From: Stachybotrys elegans
Taxonomy: Eukaryota > Ascomycota > Sordariomycetes > Hypocreales > Stachybotryaceae
Assembly: GCA_020746835.1 (NCBI GenBank)
Contig: JAGPNK010000001.1
Coordinates: forward strand, 3,720,001 to 3,784,000
Length of the DNA stretch: 64,000 bases
Direction of reading: 5' to 3'
Shown: positions 10,249 through 21,429 of the stretch, one piece after another
Layout: every line of letters starts with the position of its first letter
How positions within the stretch are numbered: position 1 is the first letter of the stretch
Made by a program: the position numbers and the translations under genes
Notes under the pieces: generated by a model
The model's input: only the letters and a program-made list of their open reading frames with translations
What the model was told of the DNA's origin: nothing
The model's database searches: none

Positions 10249-12081
10249 TTATTGAATGGGCTGGCGCATATCCTTGGGTATCGACTCAGAGAAAGGAGTA
10301 TCATTGATGAGAGATTTAGGAACGGCATGACCCGCTGCATGGTCAGGCTCGAGTTTGACGTAGATTTCTGTCGATGGAGACCGAGGTGGGCGAAGGGCCG
10401 GGAGGCCAGTTTCGTGCTTGTCACTCTTGGCATAGGGCTTGGAGGCATGCTTGACGGGCTTGAACGTCGACAGGATAGTGTTCTTGGAGACGTCCGCGTT
10501 GGTGTGTGCTTGCTTGGCCTTGCGAGAGCGAGGCTTCGAGGTCTTGGTAGGCTTGGTGTCCGTCTGACCAAAGGAGAGCGTCGTCTGTTTCCTGCTTGGT
10601 GGCTTCGCCATGGCAGAAAGCTTAGGGCTGGGGTGCGGGGTGATAAAAGCCTCGGCTTCCTCCACGTGCTTGGACTTGGACCCAATGTGTACTTCGAACC
10701 TGCTGTGGGAAGAGCTGATGTTGCTATCCGAATCCTTGGAGACCAGGTAATCATCGCCAATGTTGCAATCCCATGGCGGCAGAGCGACAAGGCGGGCGAC
10801 GTCATCACATTTGGCTCGTACGACCATGTCCCAGCACACCTTGAAATCAGCGCCCTTGGGCTCTGAGTCGGTGTTGATCCAGGCTGTGAATCCGTTCTTG
10901 CGGCTACGCGTGGCCTGGCACAGCTCCCTCACCAGCCTGCGGGTGCCGGGAACCTTGAGACTGGTGCCAACGACGATGACGGCGTCTGGACGGGTCTTGA
11001 GGTCAGCGCTTGAAACCATGCCAATGGCCTCCTCATCTGGGTTGTACTCGTTGTACAGCACGAATCTAGGGCGCAGCCGCCCTATACCGTGGCTTCGCTT
11101 GCCGCCAAAAGTGGTGCGTACCACATCGGTAAGCTCACAATCCTTGCACAGAGGCGCCTCGGGCCCATCGAAAAGCTCAGGTTCAAAAGGGTTGAGTTTG
11201 CCGCACTTGGTACAGACCATACTCTGCAGGCCGCCGTGCAGCTGGATGGTAGCTGGCCAGGGACCCTTTGCGTTAAGAGGGACATTGGTAGACAGAGGCT
11301 TCATGTTGGTGTCGATACAATCAATGTTCTGGGAGTAGAGGCGCATCAGGCGGCCCTCTTGAGCAAGGGAGGCAAGAAGGTGGTGAAATGGAGTGGGCTG
11401 CGCATTCTTGGTCATCTCGGCCATCTCCCTGACCATGGTGTGAAAGGATTGCGTGGTTGCATCGTGCTTGTAGACAGACGCGTCGAAGAGATGCTTTCCG
11501 GAAGCCTTGAGCTTGTGCTGGGTTCTAGCCGTAGCGAAAAGACCGGTGGAGGACCGGAAGTCAGGAATTCCGGCAGAAACAGAGATGCCGGCGCCTGCAA
11601 TTACTACAATCTTCTTCTTCTTGCGCAGAGCAGTAACGAGCCGGTCCATCTGGCGGGTATCCTCCTCGTCAAAGTCATCGTTGGCCTTGGTGAGATCCAG
11701 GTACTCGGTAGTGCGCTCCTTGGGGGCTGGTGCCGTCTTGCGTCGCTTAGCTGGCGGGGGGCCATCTCTGTCCGTCATGTCGAGAGGATGCACATTGATA
11801 CTGCTCTCAATGACGAGCTCGTCGTGTTTTCGAGGCGACGAGGTGCCGGAGCTGGTAGATGTCGGGGTAGGATAGCGCTCCGCCGAGTTTGGGACGGGGT
11901 GGCGGGTGAAGGAGCTTCGTGGCGGTGGAGAAGGCGTCTTGGAAAGGTTGGACAGTGGTGAGGAGTGGATGGACTGGGACGACGGCGATGGAGAGGGCGC
12001 TCGTGACGGCGAGGGTGATGGCGACTGCGACGGCGACGAGGGCATAGACCCAGCGAGGGACGAGAGGGGACTTGAGTCCAT
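10249..12081 (-). CDS. hst4: NAD-dependent histone deacetylase, sirtuin class Ia, Hst3/Hst4-like
   Basis: Single exon, 610 residues from the ATG at 12081. After a Ser/Pro-rich disordered N-terminus (1-125) comes the sirtuin core: IAGAGISVSAGIPDFRS at 161-177 binds NAD, YSQNIDCID at 249-257, QLHGG with catalytic His282, and zinc ligands Cys290, Cys293, Cys312 and Cys315 (CTKC...CKDC). VVGTSLKVPGTRRLV and WINTD complete the Rossmann fold. The PDFRS plus long insert before the zinc module fits the Hst3/Hst4 branch, which removes acetyl from histone H3 Lys56 after S phase in yeasts; that substrate is inferred here. The C-terminus (about 450-610) is basic, Ser/Thr-rich and disordered, a likely nuclear and degradation-control region. 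It converges with the Rad60-like gene. Confidence 0.9.
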   Translation of the reverse strand: MDSSPLSSLAGSMPSSPSQSPSPSPSRAPSPSPSSQSIHSSPLSNLSKTPSPPPRSSFTRHPVPNSAERYPTPTSTSSGTSSPRKHDELVIESSINVHPLDMTDRDGPPPAKRRKTAPAPKERTTEYLDLTKANDDFDEEDTRQMDRLVTALRKKKKIVVIAGAGISVSAGIPDFRSSTGLFATARTQHKLKASGKHLFDASVYKHDATTQSFHTMVREMAEMTKNAQPTPFHHLLASLAQEGRLMRLYSQNIDCIDTNMKPLSTNVPLNAKGPWPATIQLHGGLQSMVCTKCGKLNPFEPELFDGPEAPLCKDCELTDVVRTTFGGKRSHGIGRLRPRFVLYNEYNPDEEAIGMVSSADLKTRPDAVIVVGTSLKVPGTRRLVRELCQATRSRKNGFTAWINTDSEPKGADFKVCWDMVVRAKCDDVARLVALPPWDCNIGDDYLVSKDSDSNISSSHSRFEVHIGSKSKHVEEAEAFITPHPSPKLSAMAKPPSRKQTTLSFGQTDTKPTKTSKPRSRKAKQAHTNADVSKNTILSTFKPVKHASKPYAKSDKHETGLPALRPPRSPSTEIYVKLEPDHAAGHAVPKSLINDTPFSESIPKDMRQPIQ

Positions 12082-13784
12082 TGCTGCAAAGAGCCTCACC
12101 GGGGAGGTACCTGGTGTGCACCGGGTGGTGGGTTGCTAGGAAGAAGGGAAAGAAAGAGTCGACAAGTGCGAGAGAGAGAAAGAAGTAGAGAAGTAAGGGA
12201 GGAGCGGGGGGTGAAGGGACAAGGTCGAGGGAAACACGGTTTAGGAGCAGCGCTAGACCATCTCGCGCGACGTGCTGTTTTGCTTGAGACGAGGGAAACT
12301 CTGAATTCCGGGGGGTGGAAAGGCGGCGCGGCTGCTGGATGGATAACAGAAGCACGCCAGGCGCGCGCGGCTGAAGAAAGGAGAAGAAGACGGGCACCGG
12401 CGCGTAATAGCTGATTGACGGCAAGACGATAGATGGCGCTTGGCAAACTGGTGGTATTTGGACCTCGTCGAGCGGGCAGCGAAGTGAGGGCGGAGAAAGA
12501 GCGATAGTCAAGTCAAGTTGCTGGGAGGAAAGGTGAGGAGAGGTTTGACGTGAGTCGGCGAGGCCAGGACGAGGGTTTTGGTTTGAGAGTCGGCTAGCGG
12601 TAAGGCAAGGCAAGTTGCTGTGGGGAGGTACGTCCATACATACAGCAAGGGAGAAGGGAGGGGGGGTGTGCGGAGAGGATATGGATAGGTACTCGGTGTG
12701 CTGTGTGTGAGAGAGAGATGACATCGGCAGGTGGCATTGCCTGGTTACCAAGGCTGCGTCCTTCCTTTCACGTCAATCTGTATCCTATCACTGCCTTCTT
12801 CTGCGCGAACTCTGAGGATATAGCTGTATTACATTAGTATTTAGTACGATACATATAATGGCTATTCTTCACAGACACGATGGGGTGTGTGTCTTGGATT
12901 CACTCGTGCTCCAAGGTGCTTGCTACCTATCAACTACGGCCTCCATCAGAGACTGCAAAATGCCTCGCAACATGGAGCAGCAAGTCACTTGCTTCTCCCC
13001 CATCTCTCCAGGCAGAGCTAATAAAAGTACTTAGTCGAGGGCCACAATTCATCCATCGGCCTGAACAATCCACACCACACCACCATTGGGAAATCTCTGT
13101 CTGCAACAGGAAAAAAAAGAAAACCCACACGCAACTGTCACCCAAGTGCAGAGAAAGAAAGAAAAGATTCCGCATGGAACAGATAGCAGAGACCCGTCAA
13201 TAATAACAATATGCATTCCTTGCACCAACACAAACAATGGCCATTATCTCTTGTAGAAGAAAAAAAAGCCCCCATTTTCAACCGCCAACAAAAGGCTTTC
13301 CCGCTCCGTTGCCCGGAAACAGAGCGAACCCAGAGAGCAAGGGGGTGGAGTTGCGCCCAAACGGGGAGAGGGGGGTGAACCCAGTCAGCGTGGCGTGCAT
13401 CTGCAGCTGGCTTGATTCGTCGGCGCGGCATGTCAGGGGCAGCGGTACGTGCCCAACTTGCATGCAACATGCAACGCTGGACACGGTGCCTCCCAACGCT
13501 GCGTCTGTGACGAAAGAAACGGCGGGCCCCCCCGTTCGTGTGGCGCCTGTTCATTGGCTGCCCAGCGCCTGGCCATCATCATCCATCTCATCGCAGCGTT
13601 GCCAGTCATTCAAGCAATGCCACGCTGCCAATTGCACGCGCAGTTCCTACCCGTCACGTATGGCTTTGCTTTTTACAATTACATGGCTATACAAAAGATT
13701 CTACACCGCGCTCTTTACACGCCTGTATCCAAGCCCTTCTATTGTACAACAAGGTCCGGCCAACCCATCGGCAGCTTAGTCTTC
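12082..13784. other. Intergenic, 1.7 kb, upstream of the sirtuin gene
   Basis: Promoter and leader of the minus-strand sirtuin gene plus the 3' flank of the rhomboid gene. On the minus strand the stretch about 12130-12700 is pyrimidine-rich. Long open frames here lack protein-like composition. No gene is supported. Confidence 0.5.
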
Positions 13785-15542
13785 TCACCGCTGCCGGCTC
13801 GGTGCCTTGTCCACGGTCGCTACCTCCTGCTGCTCTGCCGGCCTCGGGTACCCTAGCAGGCTGCGAGCCCACCAGGGCAAATCACTCACGGCGTCCATCA
13901 CCTGCTTCTCACCGGGCCTTCTGTCCTCGCCCCTCGCCCAGTGAATGCCTGTGATGCCCAGGATGCCCGCAAGAATGCCCGCTACGTGCGACACGACGTC
14001 AGTCTTGTGCCTCATCGGCAGCGACGCAACCTGCAGTAATGAGATGGCTGCCAAAAACACCGAGCCATGCACTCCATCCTTTGGCAGCCCCAGGAACCTA
14101 AACCCGTCGTCCTTGTGTGACCAGAAGTAGGCGGAGCAAATTCCGTACACGGCACCTGAAGCCCCCAACGTAGCAACATCCAGCCTGCCCATCAGCGTAT
14201 AGAACATCAGGCTGCCCAGGTAGGCAAGGCCACCGCATGACAAGTAGAGTGCCAGGAAGTCTCCTCGTCCCAGCTCCTCGTGCAATGCCGACCCGACAAA
14301 CCACAGGGGAATCATGTTTACCACCATGTGGCCCATGTTCTGGTGCGAAAACATGGCGGTGAAGAGCATCCTGGGTCTCACCGTGGCCACAACCAGCATC
14401 CACCCACGATTGAGCCTCCTCCACAGCGGCGGGATCCTCCACGCCAGGTATACGAGTCCGTTGATGGCGATGATGGTGGCAACGGTCGCGTGCGCCGTCG
14501 ATATCTCTCGGAATAGGCGGTACCGGTCTGATGGCTCCTCGTACACCATGGCGAGCGCCGCAAAGGCCCCGATGCTCAGGACAACCGCCGTTGCTGACGG
14601 CAGGATGCGTTGCCAATGCGACATCTCAGGTGGCTCCTCCAGGTCCGACTGGGCGTCTTCGTAGTATTCCGCCACCTTCGGGTTGGTGATTGCTCGGCCT
14701 CGGTCATCGATGATCTTCGCAACAGGTCCAGCCTTGGCTCCCTGCTCCGCCTCGGCAGCCCGTCGCTTCTCCTCCAGAATCTTTTCCTGTGCTTTCCGCT
14801 TGGCAATGTTGCGCGCCCTGATCTCGTCCAGGCCACTTCGGCCATACACGGGGTCGGGCTTCACAGCCACAGCCTCTCCTTCCTCCTTGGGATCCTTCTC
14901 CTGGGTCTTCTCTTCCTGGGCCTTCTCTTCTTTGGCCTTCTCTTCTTTGGCCTTCTCGGCCTCGGCATTCTCCTGTTCTATCTCGGCCAGTTCATCCTCT
15001 GCTCTCAATCCTGCATTAAGCTCCTCCTGCACTCGCACCATTTTCCTCAGATACTTCAACGCCTTTTCCATCTCCTCCTCGGAGTATTGGGCAGTATGGA
15101 CAGAAAATGCCGGGTCATATAGTGTTCCGGCCACTCTTCGTCCATGCAGAATTCGAAGCAATTGGTTCGCAGCGGCAGTATTCATATCCGGGCCAAACAC
15201 CTTGGCAACTTCTGCGTCCGAGAGATCCTTGCTTGCAAAGTGTAACCCGACCTGATCCCGGTAATCTCGAGGGAGTTCCTCATAGTTTCGGATGACTCGA
15301 GGCCCGAAAAACGTTCGACGGGGGATATGCGCGAGTGCGTGATTCGATGCCAGGCTCCGAGGCCTCGACGGCAGTCCCAATGATCGGTAGGTGAATGGCG
15401 TCAGTTTCTTGTCGGATGGCACGCCAGCTGAATACCATCGCGAAGGCGCAGCAAGTCTCGATTTCGTAACCGTGGCCGAGATTCCGCGAACGCCGCTCCT
15501 CAGCAAAGCCGGCGAGGCGTGAGGACAGAGGGAGAAACTCAT
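13785..15542 (-). CDS. Mitochondrial rhomboid-family intramembrane serine protease (Pcp1/PARL type)
   Basis: Single exon, 585 residues from the ATG at 15542; the frame is open 59 codons further upstream, but this start gives a typical mitochondrial presequence (MSFSLCPHASPALLRSGVRG, rich in Arg/Ser, no acids). A long middle part has Glu/Lys/Ala repeats (about 185-235, EEKAKEEKAQEEK) and basic coils. The C-terminal part holds several helices with rhomboid signatures: FSHQNMGHMVVNM (conserved His and Asn), GASGAVYG with catalytic Ser462, and SHVAGILAG with catalytic His519. Family members cleave membrane-anchored mitochondrial proteins such as Mgm1/OPA1 and Ccp1; which substrates this one has is unknown. 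The long charged insert is larger than in yeast Pcp1, so it may be a filamentous-fungus-specific member. Confidence 0.88.
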   Translation of the reverse strand: MSFSLCPHASPALLRSGVRGISATVTKSRLAAPSRWYSAGVPSDKKLTPFTYRSLGLPSRPRSLASNHALAHIPRRTFFGPRVIRNYEELPRDYRDQVGLHFASKDLSDAEVAKVFGPDMNTAAANQLLRILHGRRVAGTLYDPAFSVHTAQYSEEEMEKALKYLRKMVRVQEELNAGLRAEDELAEIEQENAEAEKAKEEKAKEEKAQEEKTQEKDPKEEGEAVAVKPDPVYGRSGLDEIRARNIAKRKAQEKILEEKRRAAEAEQGAKAGPVAKIIDDRGRAITNPKVAEYYEDAQSDLEEPPEMSHWQRILPSATAVVLSIGAFAALAMVYEEPSDRYRLFREISTAHATVATIIAINGLVYLAWRIPPLWRRLNRGWMLVVATVRPRMLFTAMFSHQNMGHMVVNMIPLWFVGSALHEELGRGDFLALYLSCGGLAYLGSLMFYTLMGRLDVATLGASGAVYGICSAYFWSHKDDGFRFLGLPKDGVHGSVFLAAISLLQVASLPMRHKTDVVSHVAGILAGILGITGIHWARGEDRRPGEKQVMDAVSDLPWWARSLLGYPRPAEQQEVATVDKAPSRQR

Positions 15543-15999
15543 GGTGCCCGTGTCGGCTGCGGGCGCTGAATGCGCTTCCGAAAGCCTGCGTCCCGGTTTA
15601 TGGCGCACGAATGTCTGCTTCGCGGCTCGCGAGCGAGGGGGGGGTTGCTCGGGATGGCCAGACTCGAAGTGCGAAGTGATGGAAGGGAATTTTGAAGGTG
15701 ACACTACTTTAGGTATCATGCCATAAAACTCAGGTCTGGAAGAGCCACGGAGCCTCGAAGGGGCAGGGGTTGCCCTGTAGCTCCCATCTGGTTAGACAGA
15801 TGCCCCACCATCCCACATTCAACCACAGCTCCATCTCCCCTCCATCGATTGAATGTAAGGCATCCAACCAACTTACAACTACAGTTATTACACAACCCAT
15901 CATATCTTACCGAGAGACGAGACACATATATACGATATCTCCATCGACGACCGATCACACCTGCTCCTCACACAATATCACTCCATCAAGCACGATCCG
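15543..15999. promoter_or_regulatory. Divergent promoter between the rhomboid and Tma17-like genes
   Basis: 457 bp between start codons. The plus-strand side (15790-15999) is C/T-rich with CCATC repeats, typical of a fungal leader. No defined element can be named. Confidence 0.45.
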
Positions 16000-16596
16000 A
16001 TGCCCACAGATATGTCAGCAGACACCACGCCAATCACGGCGGGGCGCTTCGCCGCCGCCCTCAAAGACCTGTCAGTCGAGATGCTGCACCTCAAGGTGCT
16101 CGAGATTCGCAACTCCATCGCGCACCTCCAGTTCTCCAACGACCAGCTCCGCCCCTTTGCCGACGGCTCCGCCACCGCCCAGGGCGCCGCCACGACCGGG
16201 CCCGACCCGGACTGCGTCGAGGCCATCCGCGAGAACGAGCAGGTCATCGACCGCATGGCCGAGCGCGTCGCCCTCATCCGCCTCGAGCTCGAGGACCGCG
16301 GCGTCAGCTGGGACGAGTTTATGAGCAAGGAGGAGGTTGAGGAGGCCAAGCGCGGGGGCGCCCCTGCTGTCAATGGTGCTTCGTCGCCGTCCGACGCCGA
16401 GCCCGCGCACGCCGCATGGTCCGACGGCACCTTCCAGACGGGAGTGATACGAGATGGCGAGGTTCATATGGATCAGCAGCCCGGTAGGCCGAGCGGCGGC
16501 ACGTTGAGCGACGAGGAGCTGCGGAGGCAGATGGAGGCGCGGTTTGGAAACCTCGAGGACGGGGATGGGGACAGCGATGGCGGCATGCACCTCTAG
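16000..16596 (+). CDS. Tma17/Adc17-like proteasome assembly chaperone (ATPase-dedicated)
   Basis: Single exon, 198 residues; a second ATG at 16012 (MSADTTPITAG) is an equally possible start. The diagnostic part is an antiparallel helical hairpin: LKVLEIRNSIAHLQFSNDQL at about 30-50, a spacer, and CVEAIRENEQVIDRMAERVAL at about 72-92. The pattern NSI-HLQ-SN-QL followed by IRENE is the same as in budding yeast Tma17/Adc17, which binds Rpt6 during assembly of the 19S base and is induced by stress. The C-terminal half (about 115-198) is acidic and disordered and has no yeast counterpart that I can see. The assignment rests on these two helices, so orthology is likely but not proven. Cytosolic or nuclear; no targeting signal. 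Confidence 0.7.
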   Translation: MPTDMSADTTPITAGRFAAALKDLSVEMLHLKVLEIRNSIAHLQFSNDQLRPFADGSATAQGAATTGPDPDCVEAIRENEQVIDRMAERVALIRLELEDRGVSWDEFMSKEEVEEAKRGGAPAVNGASSPSDAEPAHAAWSDGTFQTGVIRDGEVHMDQQPGRPSGGTLSDEELRRQMEARFGNLEDGDGDSDGGMHL

Positions 16597-17165
16597 GGAA
16601 GTTCGGGTATCCTGGAGGTTCTAGTTGCGTTTTGCGTGCTCGGCGTTAGAGATGGGATGCATTCGGATTAGAGGGCCATCCATGGCCAAAAGCAAAAAAA
16701 AAATGGTGCCATCGTATATGAAGTGTATGGAATACCCAGCAGGACCACGTATGATAAAATGGGAGGCGACGTTTCTGCAGACGATCATCATTCACAGTTT
16801 GAGTAGCGGCCACAGATTCGCACATGAAATTTTTATTCAGCATTGATAACACCGCCTAATGATGCCAGATATGCACGCCACATAACAGGGAAAAAAACAC
16901 GCCTTGCCAACCAAACCAAATAGCGCCTGTTGTTAGCCCATGAAACCCAACGCCAGTCTCCATGCTATGCTCGAGATTTTGAGTTTGAGTGTGTGGCGAC
17001 TCCAAGTAACTAAGAAAAACTATGGCCTGTACGGCATAAGATAGGGAGCGACAAGAATCAATGTATGTCCAAGAAAGAGGTGAGGAAGAAGAAGAGAAAG
17101 AAGATAATGTCAGAATAGAGGGAGGTGTCAAGGGTAACACCGGGTTGACGGCCAGACTTGCTTGT

Positions 17166-18383
17166 TTAGTCCGTGTCGTCACCGACGGGTGATGCCGTCC
17201 CTGATAGAGCTTTGAGCTTGTCGGATCTGTGCTGGCGCTTTGAGCGCCTTACTGAGGAGCGTCTGCTGTCGATGCTGTTGGCACTGACAATGGTGGGGAG
17301 TTTGGGGCGCTGCGAGGCGTGCATGGACTGGTTGGTTGTGCTGCCGGTGTCGTTCCTCTGGGGCATGGGCATGTCCTCTTCGTCCGAAGACTCGTAGCCG
17401 GGGGCGGCTCTGGGCACCAGTCGACTTCTCCTCTTCTCGAATGGGTTCTCGAGCTCGTCGGAATCGTCATACGAGCGGCTGCGGGTGGTCGGGAAGCTCA
17501 GCGAGCGAGTAGTGAAGAGGGAGTCGATGAGCTCCTCCTCGGTGGGCTCGTTCTCCTTGTTGGTCTGCGAGCGCTGCCTCGCCAGCTTTTCTTGCACCAT
17601 GCGCGACAGGTCGTCTCTGCTGGCTGCTGACCGGCTCCCTATCGACCTACTGGGGAGACTTGCGCTGCTGGCGGCGCGGCTGACGGGGATTTTGCCCTCC
17701 ATGACCTTAGCAGCTGGAGGGGGTTGTAGCATCCACTTGTGGGCGTCCCTGTGCTCCGGCTTGCTCCTGACGACGGGCGGGTGGTAGTCGTTGACGGGTG
17801 GGTTCTTGGGCGCCTGGTAGAAGTTCTTGCGCTCCTCCTCGGTTACCTCCTTGTCCATGTCCATATCGATTCCCAGTGTGGATTCTATTAGACGTCCCGC
17901 GGAATCTCGCGCCTTGGAGAAGGCATCCTTCCACTTCTGGCCGCTCGCGCGCTGACCCCACAGCTCCTCATCCTCGCGCTGATAGCCATGCCGCCTGTTC
18001 CAGTCTTCGTCGTGCTCCTCAGTCTCTGGTACGGGGGTGACGTTGTTAATGTTGGTGCGGCTCGTCTCATTGTTGCTGTGGTCGGCGACACTTATGGCAC
18101 TGTCGTCCCTGCCAGAACTGTTGAGCCCCCGTTGGCTCGAGTTCTTGCTATTGCACTTCTTGGGGAGACTGGGTCCTCGCTCTATCTCCTCCTGCCAGTA
18201 GGGGTTTGTATTGAAGGGGGAAGGGTGCCGGTAGAGTCCAGGCTGTTCCATCTCCAACTGGGCCTTCTCCTCCCTCTCCTTCTTGGCCTGCTCCTTGGCC
18301 TTTTGGCGATGGCGAACCTTGGCGCATGGCGTACAGGCGACAATGTAGAAGACTGCCGACTGGAGGGCGATAGGGAACGACAT
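17166..18383 (-). CDS. Conserved filamentous-ascomycete protein of unknown function
   Basis: Single exon, 405 residues. It starts MSFPIALQSAVFYIVACTPC, a hydrophobic N-terminal segment that could act as a signal anchor, immediately followed by a basic coiled stretch (KVRHRQKAKEQAKKEREEKA). After QPGLYRHPSPFNTNPYWQEE, which looks like a conserved linear motif, the protein is mostly disordered, rich in Ser/Arg/Asp, with a central conserved-looking block WKDAFSKARDSAGRLIEST. Several RSxS and SDEE sites suggest phosphorylation. The order is a membrane or palmitoylated anchor (CTPC) followed by a cytosolic tail. I recall near-identical N-termini in related fungi, all uncharacterised. No catalytic motif is visible. 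Confidence 0.75.
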   Translation of the reverse strand: MSFPIALQSAVFYIVACTPCAKVRHRQKAKEQAKKEREEKAQLEMEQPGLYRHPSPFNTNPYWQEEIERGPSLPKKCNSKNSSQRGLNSSGRDDSAISVADHSNNETSRTNINNVTPVPETEEHDEDWNRRHGYQREDEELWGQRASGQKWKDAFSKARDSAGRLIESTLGIDMDMDKEVTEEERKNFYQAPKNPPVNDYHPPVVRSKPEHRDAHKWMLQPPPAAKVMEGKIPVSRAASSASLPSRSIGSRSAASRDDLSRMVQEKLARQRSQTNKENEPTEEELIDSLFTTRSLSFPTTRSRSYDDSDELENPFEKRRSRLVPRAAPGYESSDEEDMPMPQRNDTGSTTNQSMHASQRPKLPTIVSANSIDSRRSSVRRSKRQHRSDKLKALSGTASPVGDDTD

Positions 18384-21300
18384 GGTGACACCGAGGCTGG
18401 CGACCGAGGATGGGAGACGGGGAGGACGGGGGAGATTGGCGTATGGCTGTCTTATGCTGGTTTGGTCTGGTCTCTCCTATTACAAGCGGTACTGCCTAGG
18501 GGTAGTTTCGAAACATGGGACTGCAAGAGCACGGCGTGCGAGGCGGAGTCTAGGGCGGGATGCGAGCATGAAACAGCGTGCTCCTAGAGCGATTCGCCCA
18601 ACCAAGCAGCAATGGTACGGCAGTCGTCGAGTTCGGTAGGTTTCGGTAGACGGAGGAGGGGATTGGCGTCGACGCAGCAGTTCCCCGGGGACGGGCTGCA
18701 GGCAATCAATTAAGGCCGGGTGCAAGAGGATGGGCACGGGCCGGGAGAGGGTTGAGTGCAACCAGTCGGTTCGTGGTTGGATCGGATGTTTCAGGTCGGG
18801 AAAGGAGGCGTAAAGCTGGCAAAACGGAAACGCTCAACGCATGAAGGGGGGGCGAAAGGACCCTGGGAACAAGAACGGAAAGAGAGGTAGAGAGAGAGAG
18901 AGAGAGTAAGGTTAATCAAGAATAACAGAAAAGGTTGAAGAAACGAGTGTAACCACGCCCACTCACAGAACGAACGTCTGGGCTCGGGGGACAGGCAGGA
19001 CAAAGATGAGGGGAGGGGCCAAGATGGGGAAGGACGAGCCAACGTGCATGGAATGGATCATGGATGGACGGGTGGAACGAACGGATCTGGCATCCCAGTT
19101 AATCCCATGCAAAAGCCCACAGGCAAGCCCACGGGAGCAAAGGAACAAAGGGGCCGCCGACGTTGGGAATTATTAGTGGCCCTGGCGGCTTGCAGGCGAC
19201 GCCAGTGGCCTCGTCAGCCCAGACAAGCCCAGAAAAGCCCGGCGAGCCGCTATCCGGTCCAGTCCAATAGGGGGGGCCCGTCGCTCCAGGCTCACCGGCG
19301 GATCTCGCGGTCTCTCTCACAGGAAGAAGAAGCCACGCCACCTACTGTACTAGCCTAGGAACCTATCTGCAAATATCCCGCCGCAGAGCCTAGCCACGTA
19401 AGAATAATTTCAATGGGAAAATAGATGTGCAGATGATCTAATTGGGGGTGGCACGCAGCAGGCTATGCATACCAAGGCATAATGCAGTGGGTGTGGGTGA
19501 AACTGCCCTCTTGCGGAGAGGAGAAACGGAGGAGAGGGGGAAAGGAAAGGACAACATTATCCCGACCGAGGGATGCTTTCGTATGCACGCCTATGTACGA
19601 TGGGTCCGTTGCCGTGACGCCGACGATGACTATGAGCAGAGCATACCGATCCATGCATCCAGGCAGCATGATAAGATTCCGTGATATAGTCTGGTCTAAT
19701 TGCTATTGCGCAAAGGCCCTCCTCGCTTGGGTCTCAACCACCCACGCGCCCCATCTCCAAAATCAATATTTGGTGCCGCCAGGTACCAACACCACCCAAC
19801 CTGTATAACATCTGTCCTCGCTACTATTCCAAATCAGGCACCTCGAGTTGCCATCCTTGATTTCTCATGCAATTGGTCCTCCTTCCCCGCCTTCCAACAC
19901 CAAGACCAATCGCCCGATGCTGCCAAGTTGGAACTCTGAATGGGCTCACGGGCGTCCAGACCAATGCATCCTTCCACAGCGCTGGCTCAAACTCAATTCT
20001 CCGGACCAGCCACGAGAAGCACGTACGTCATCAGTGGAAGCAGAAATTGGGCAGCTCCGACTCTCCGGATTCGATAGGTACTGAGCTTCAAAACACAGTG
20101 ACCCATTCCTCCCCCACAATGATGACCTGTAGCCCGTGAAAGAGGAGGGGATCGCCAATTCCAAACACCCAGCTCAGGATGTTTGAAACACTTTTCATTT
20201 GCAGCACTAATGAACTCTACACATCAGCAACGTGAAGCCGACAAGCCATCGGGCTGGTTTTGTGTTTCGCTGGCACCAGGCTCAGAATCAGCCTAACCCC
20301 AGTCAAGCATGCAGCGTCATGCATGATGCATCATGCGGCCGCCCAGGTCGCCGTGGGAATTGATTTATCCCGTCGTCCCCAATTGGAAGGGAGGCAAAGA
20401 CCAGCCCGCCGCTTCATTGGCTTCCACTCTATACCCACTCCACGCCTGAGCGGCGACCGATCGCCGCTACCTCCATCTCCATGGCCAATCCTTGCGCCCA
20501 CGTTGTAATTTCCAGAGCCTGTCAGGTTGTGTCGTGATGATCCTCAGGGTCCTCCATCGCCGACAGACTACAACACACACTTGTCTGCCCGACCGTTGAC
20601 TAGTCGCGCGCGCAGCCGCCACGGCTCATTTCCCTCACCTACCACCACCGGCAGTCATAGATTAGTACAGTCTCTGTCTCACCACCATGGTGTCCCAACA
20701 TCTGTCTCTCCGCTCAATTCGCGGCCGTCACCAACCAACACACGGTAATAGCGTAACATCTAATTTTAAATTGGCGCGCTAATGACTCTCGGTGAGCCTC
20801 GTGAACTGCAATGCGTAGGTACACGATCCGAGGTGAAAAGAATGACCCCGACCCAACATGCCTAAGAGTGAGTTTGCCCGTGTCCATACTACTCGCATGC
20901 GTGGTCAAGCCCGACGACATCATCCACACGTAACCCTCGCTGTCAAGGCCGCTTCCATCCATCCTTGAGCTGCCGCCGCCGTCTGCACTCATGTGGCGTT
21001 TGCAAAGCCTCCAATACAGACACCGGATTGTGGCTCCGTGAATAAGCAAAGAGAGGGAGAAAAAGGAAGAAAGGGTAAGGAAAACCAACAGAGTGAAAAG
21101 GAAACAAGAAGAAAAAAAGCCGGAAAGCCGGAACCCTCTCCGTACCGCTCCTTCGAAGCTGGTGCATTCACATCGCATCATGCTCCGCAATAATCCATCA
21201 AGTCCGTTTTTGGTTTGTTCAATGGAGGAACCTCCAGTCCTTCCAGTCCTTTGTAGCAGCAAAACAATTTTGTTCCGAAACATGAGGGGAAACCGGGCAG

Positions 21301-21429
21301 TCCTGACTCCACTGAATGATTGTTGTACAACCCTCGACGTTCGAGCGGCCACGTCAGCCAGCACCCCTCGGATAATAAACTGCAGCGGCGGCTGTCCATC
21401 CACTGCCAGCTGCATCGGCTGACATTATC
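18384..21429. other. Gene-free interval of 3.0 kb
   Basis: Promoter of the gene starting at 18383 and 3' flank of the one ending at 21430, both on the minus strand. A short (AG)n run lies at about 18889-18906, and A/G-rich DNA at 21040-21120. The 20714-21415 minus-strand open frame (233 codons) is not protein-like. Nothing else is supported. Confidence 0.45.

Noticed and set aside
12097..12099. Sirtuin start at 12099
   Set aside because: The codon there is GTG; the first ATG is at 12081.
11807..12751. 314-codon minus-strand frame overlapping the sirtuin start
   Set aside because: Low-complexity leader translation; the sirtuin frame explains the conserved part.
15543..15719. Upstream extension of the rhomboid frame by 59 codons
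   Set aside because: The downstream Met gives a clear mitochondrial presequence; the extension does not.
20714..21415. 233-codon minus-strand frame
   Set aside because: Not protein-like, contains leader-type hydrophobic run from a T-rich stretch, no domain.
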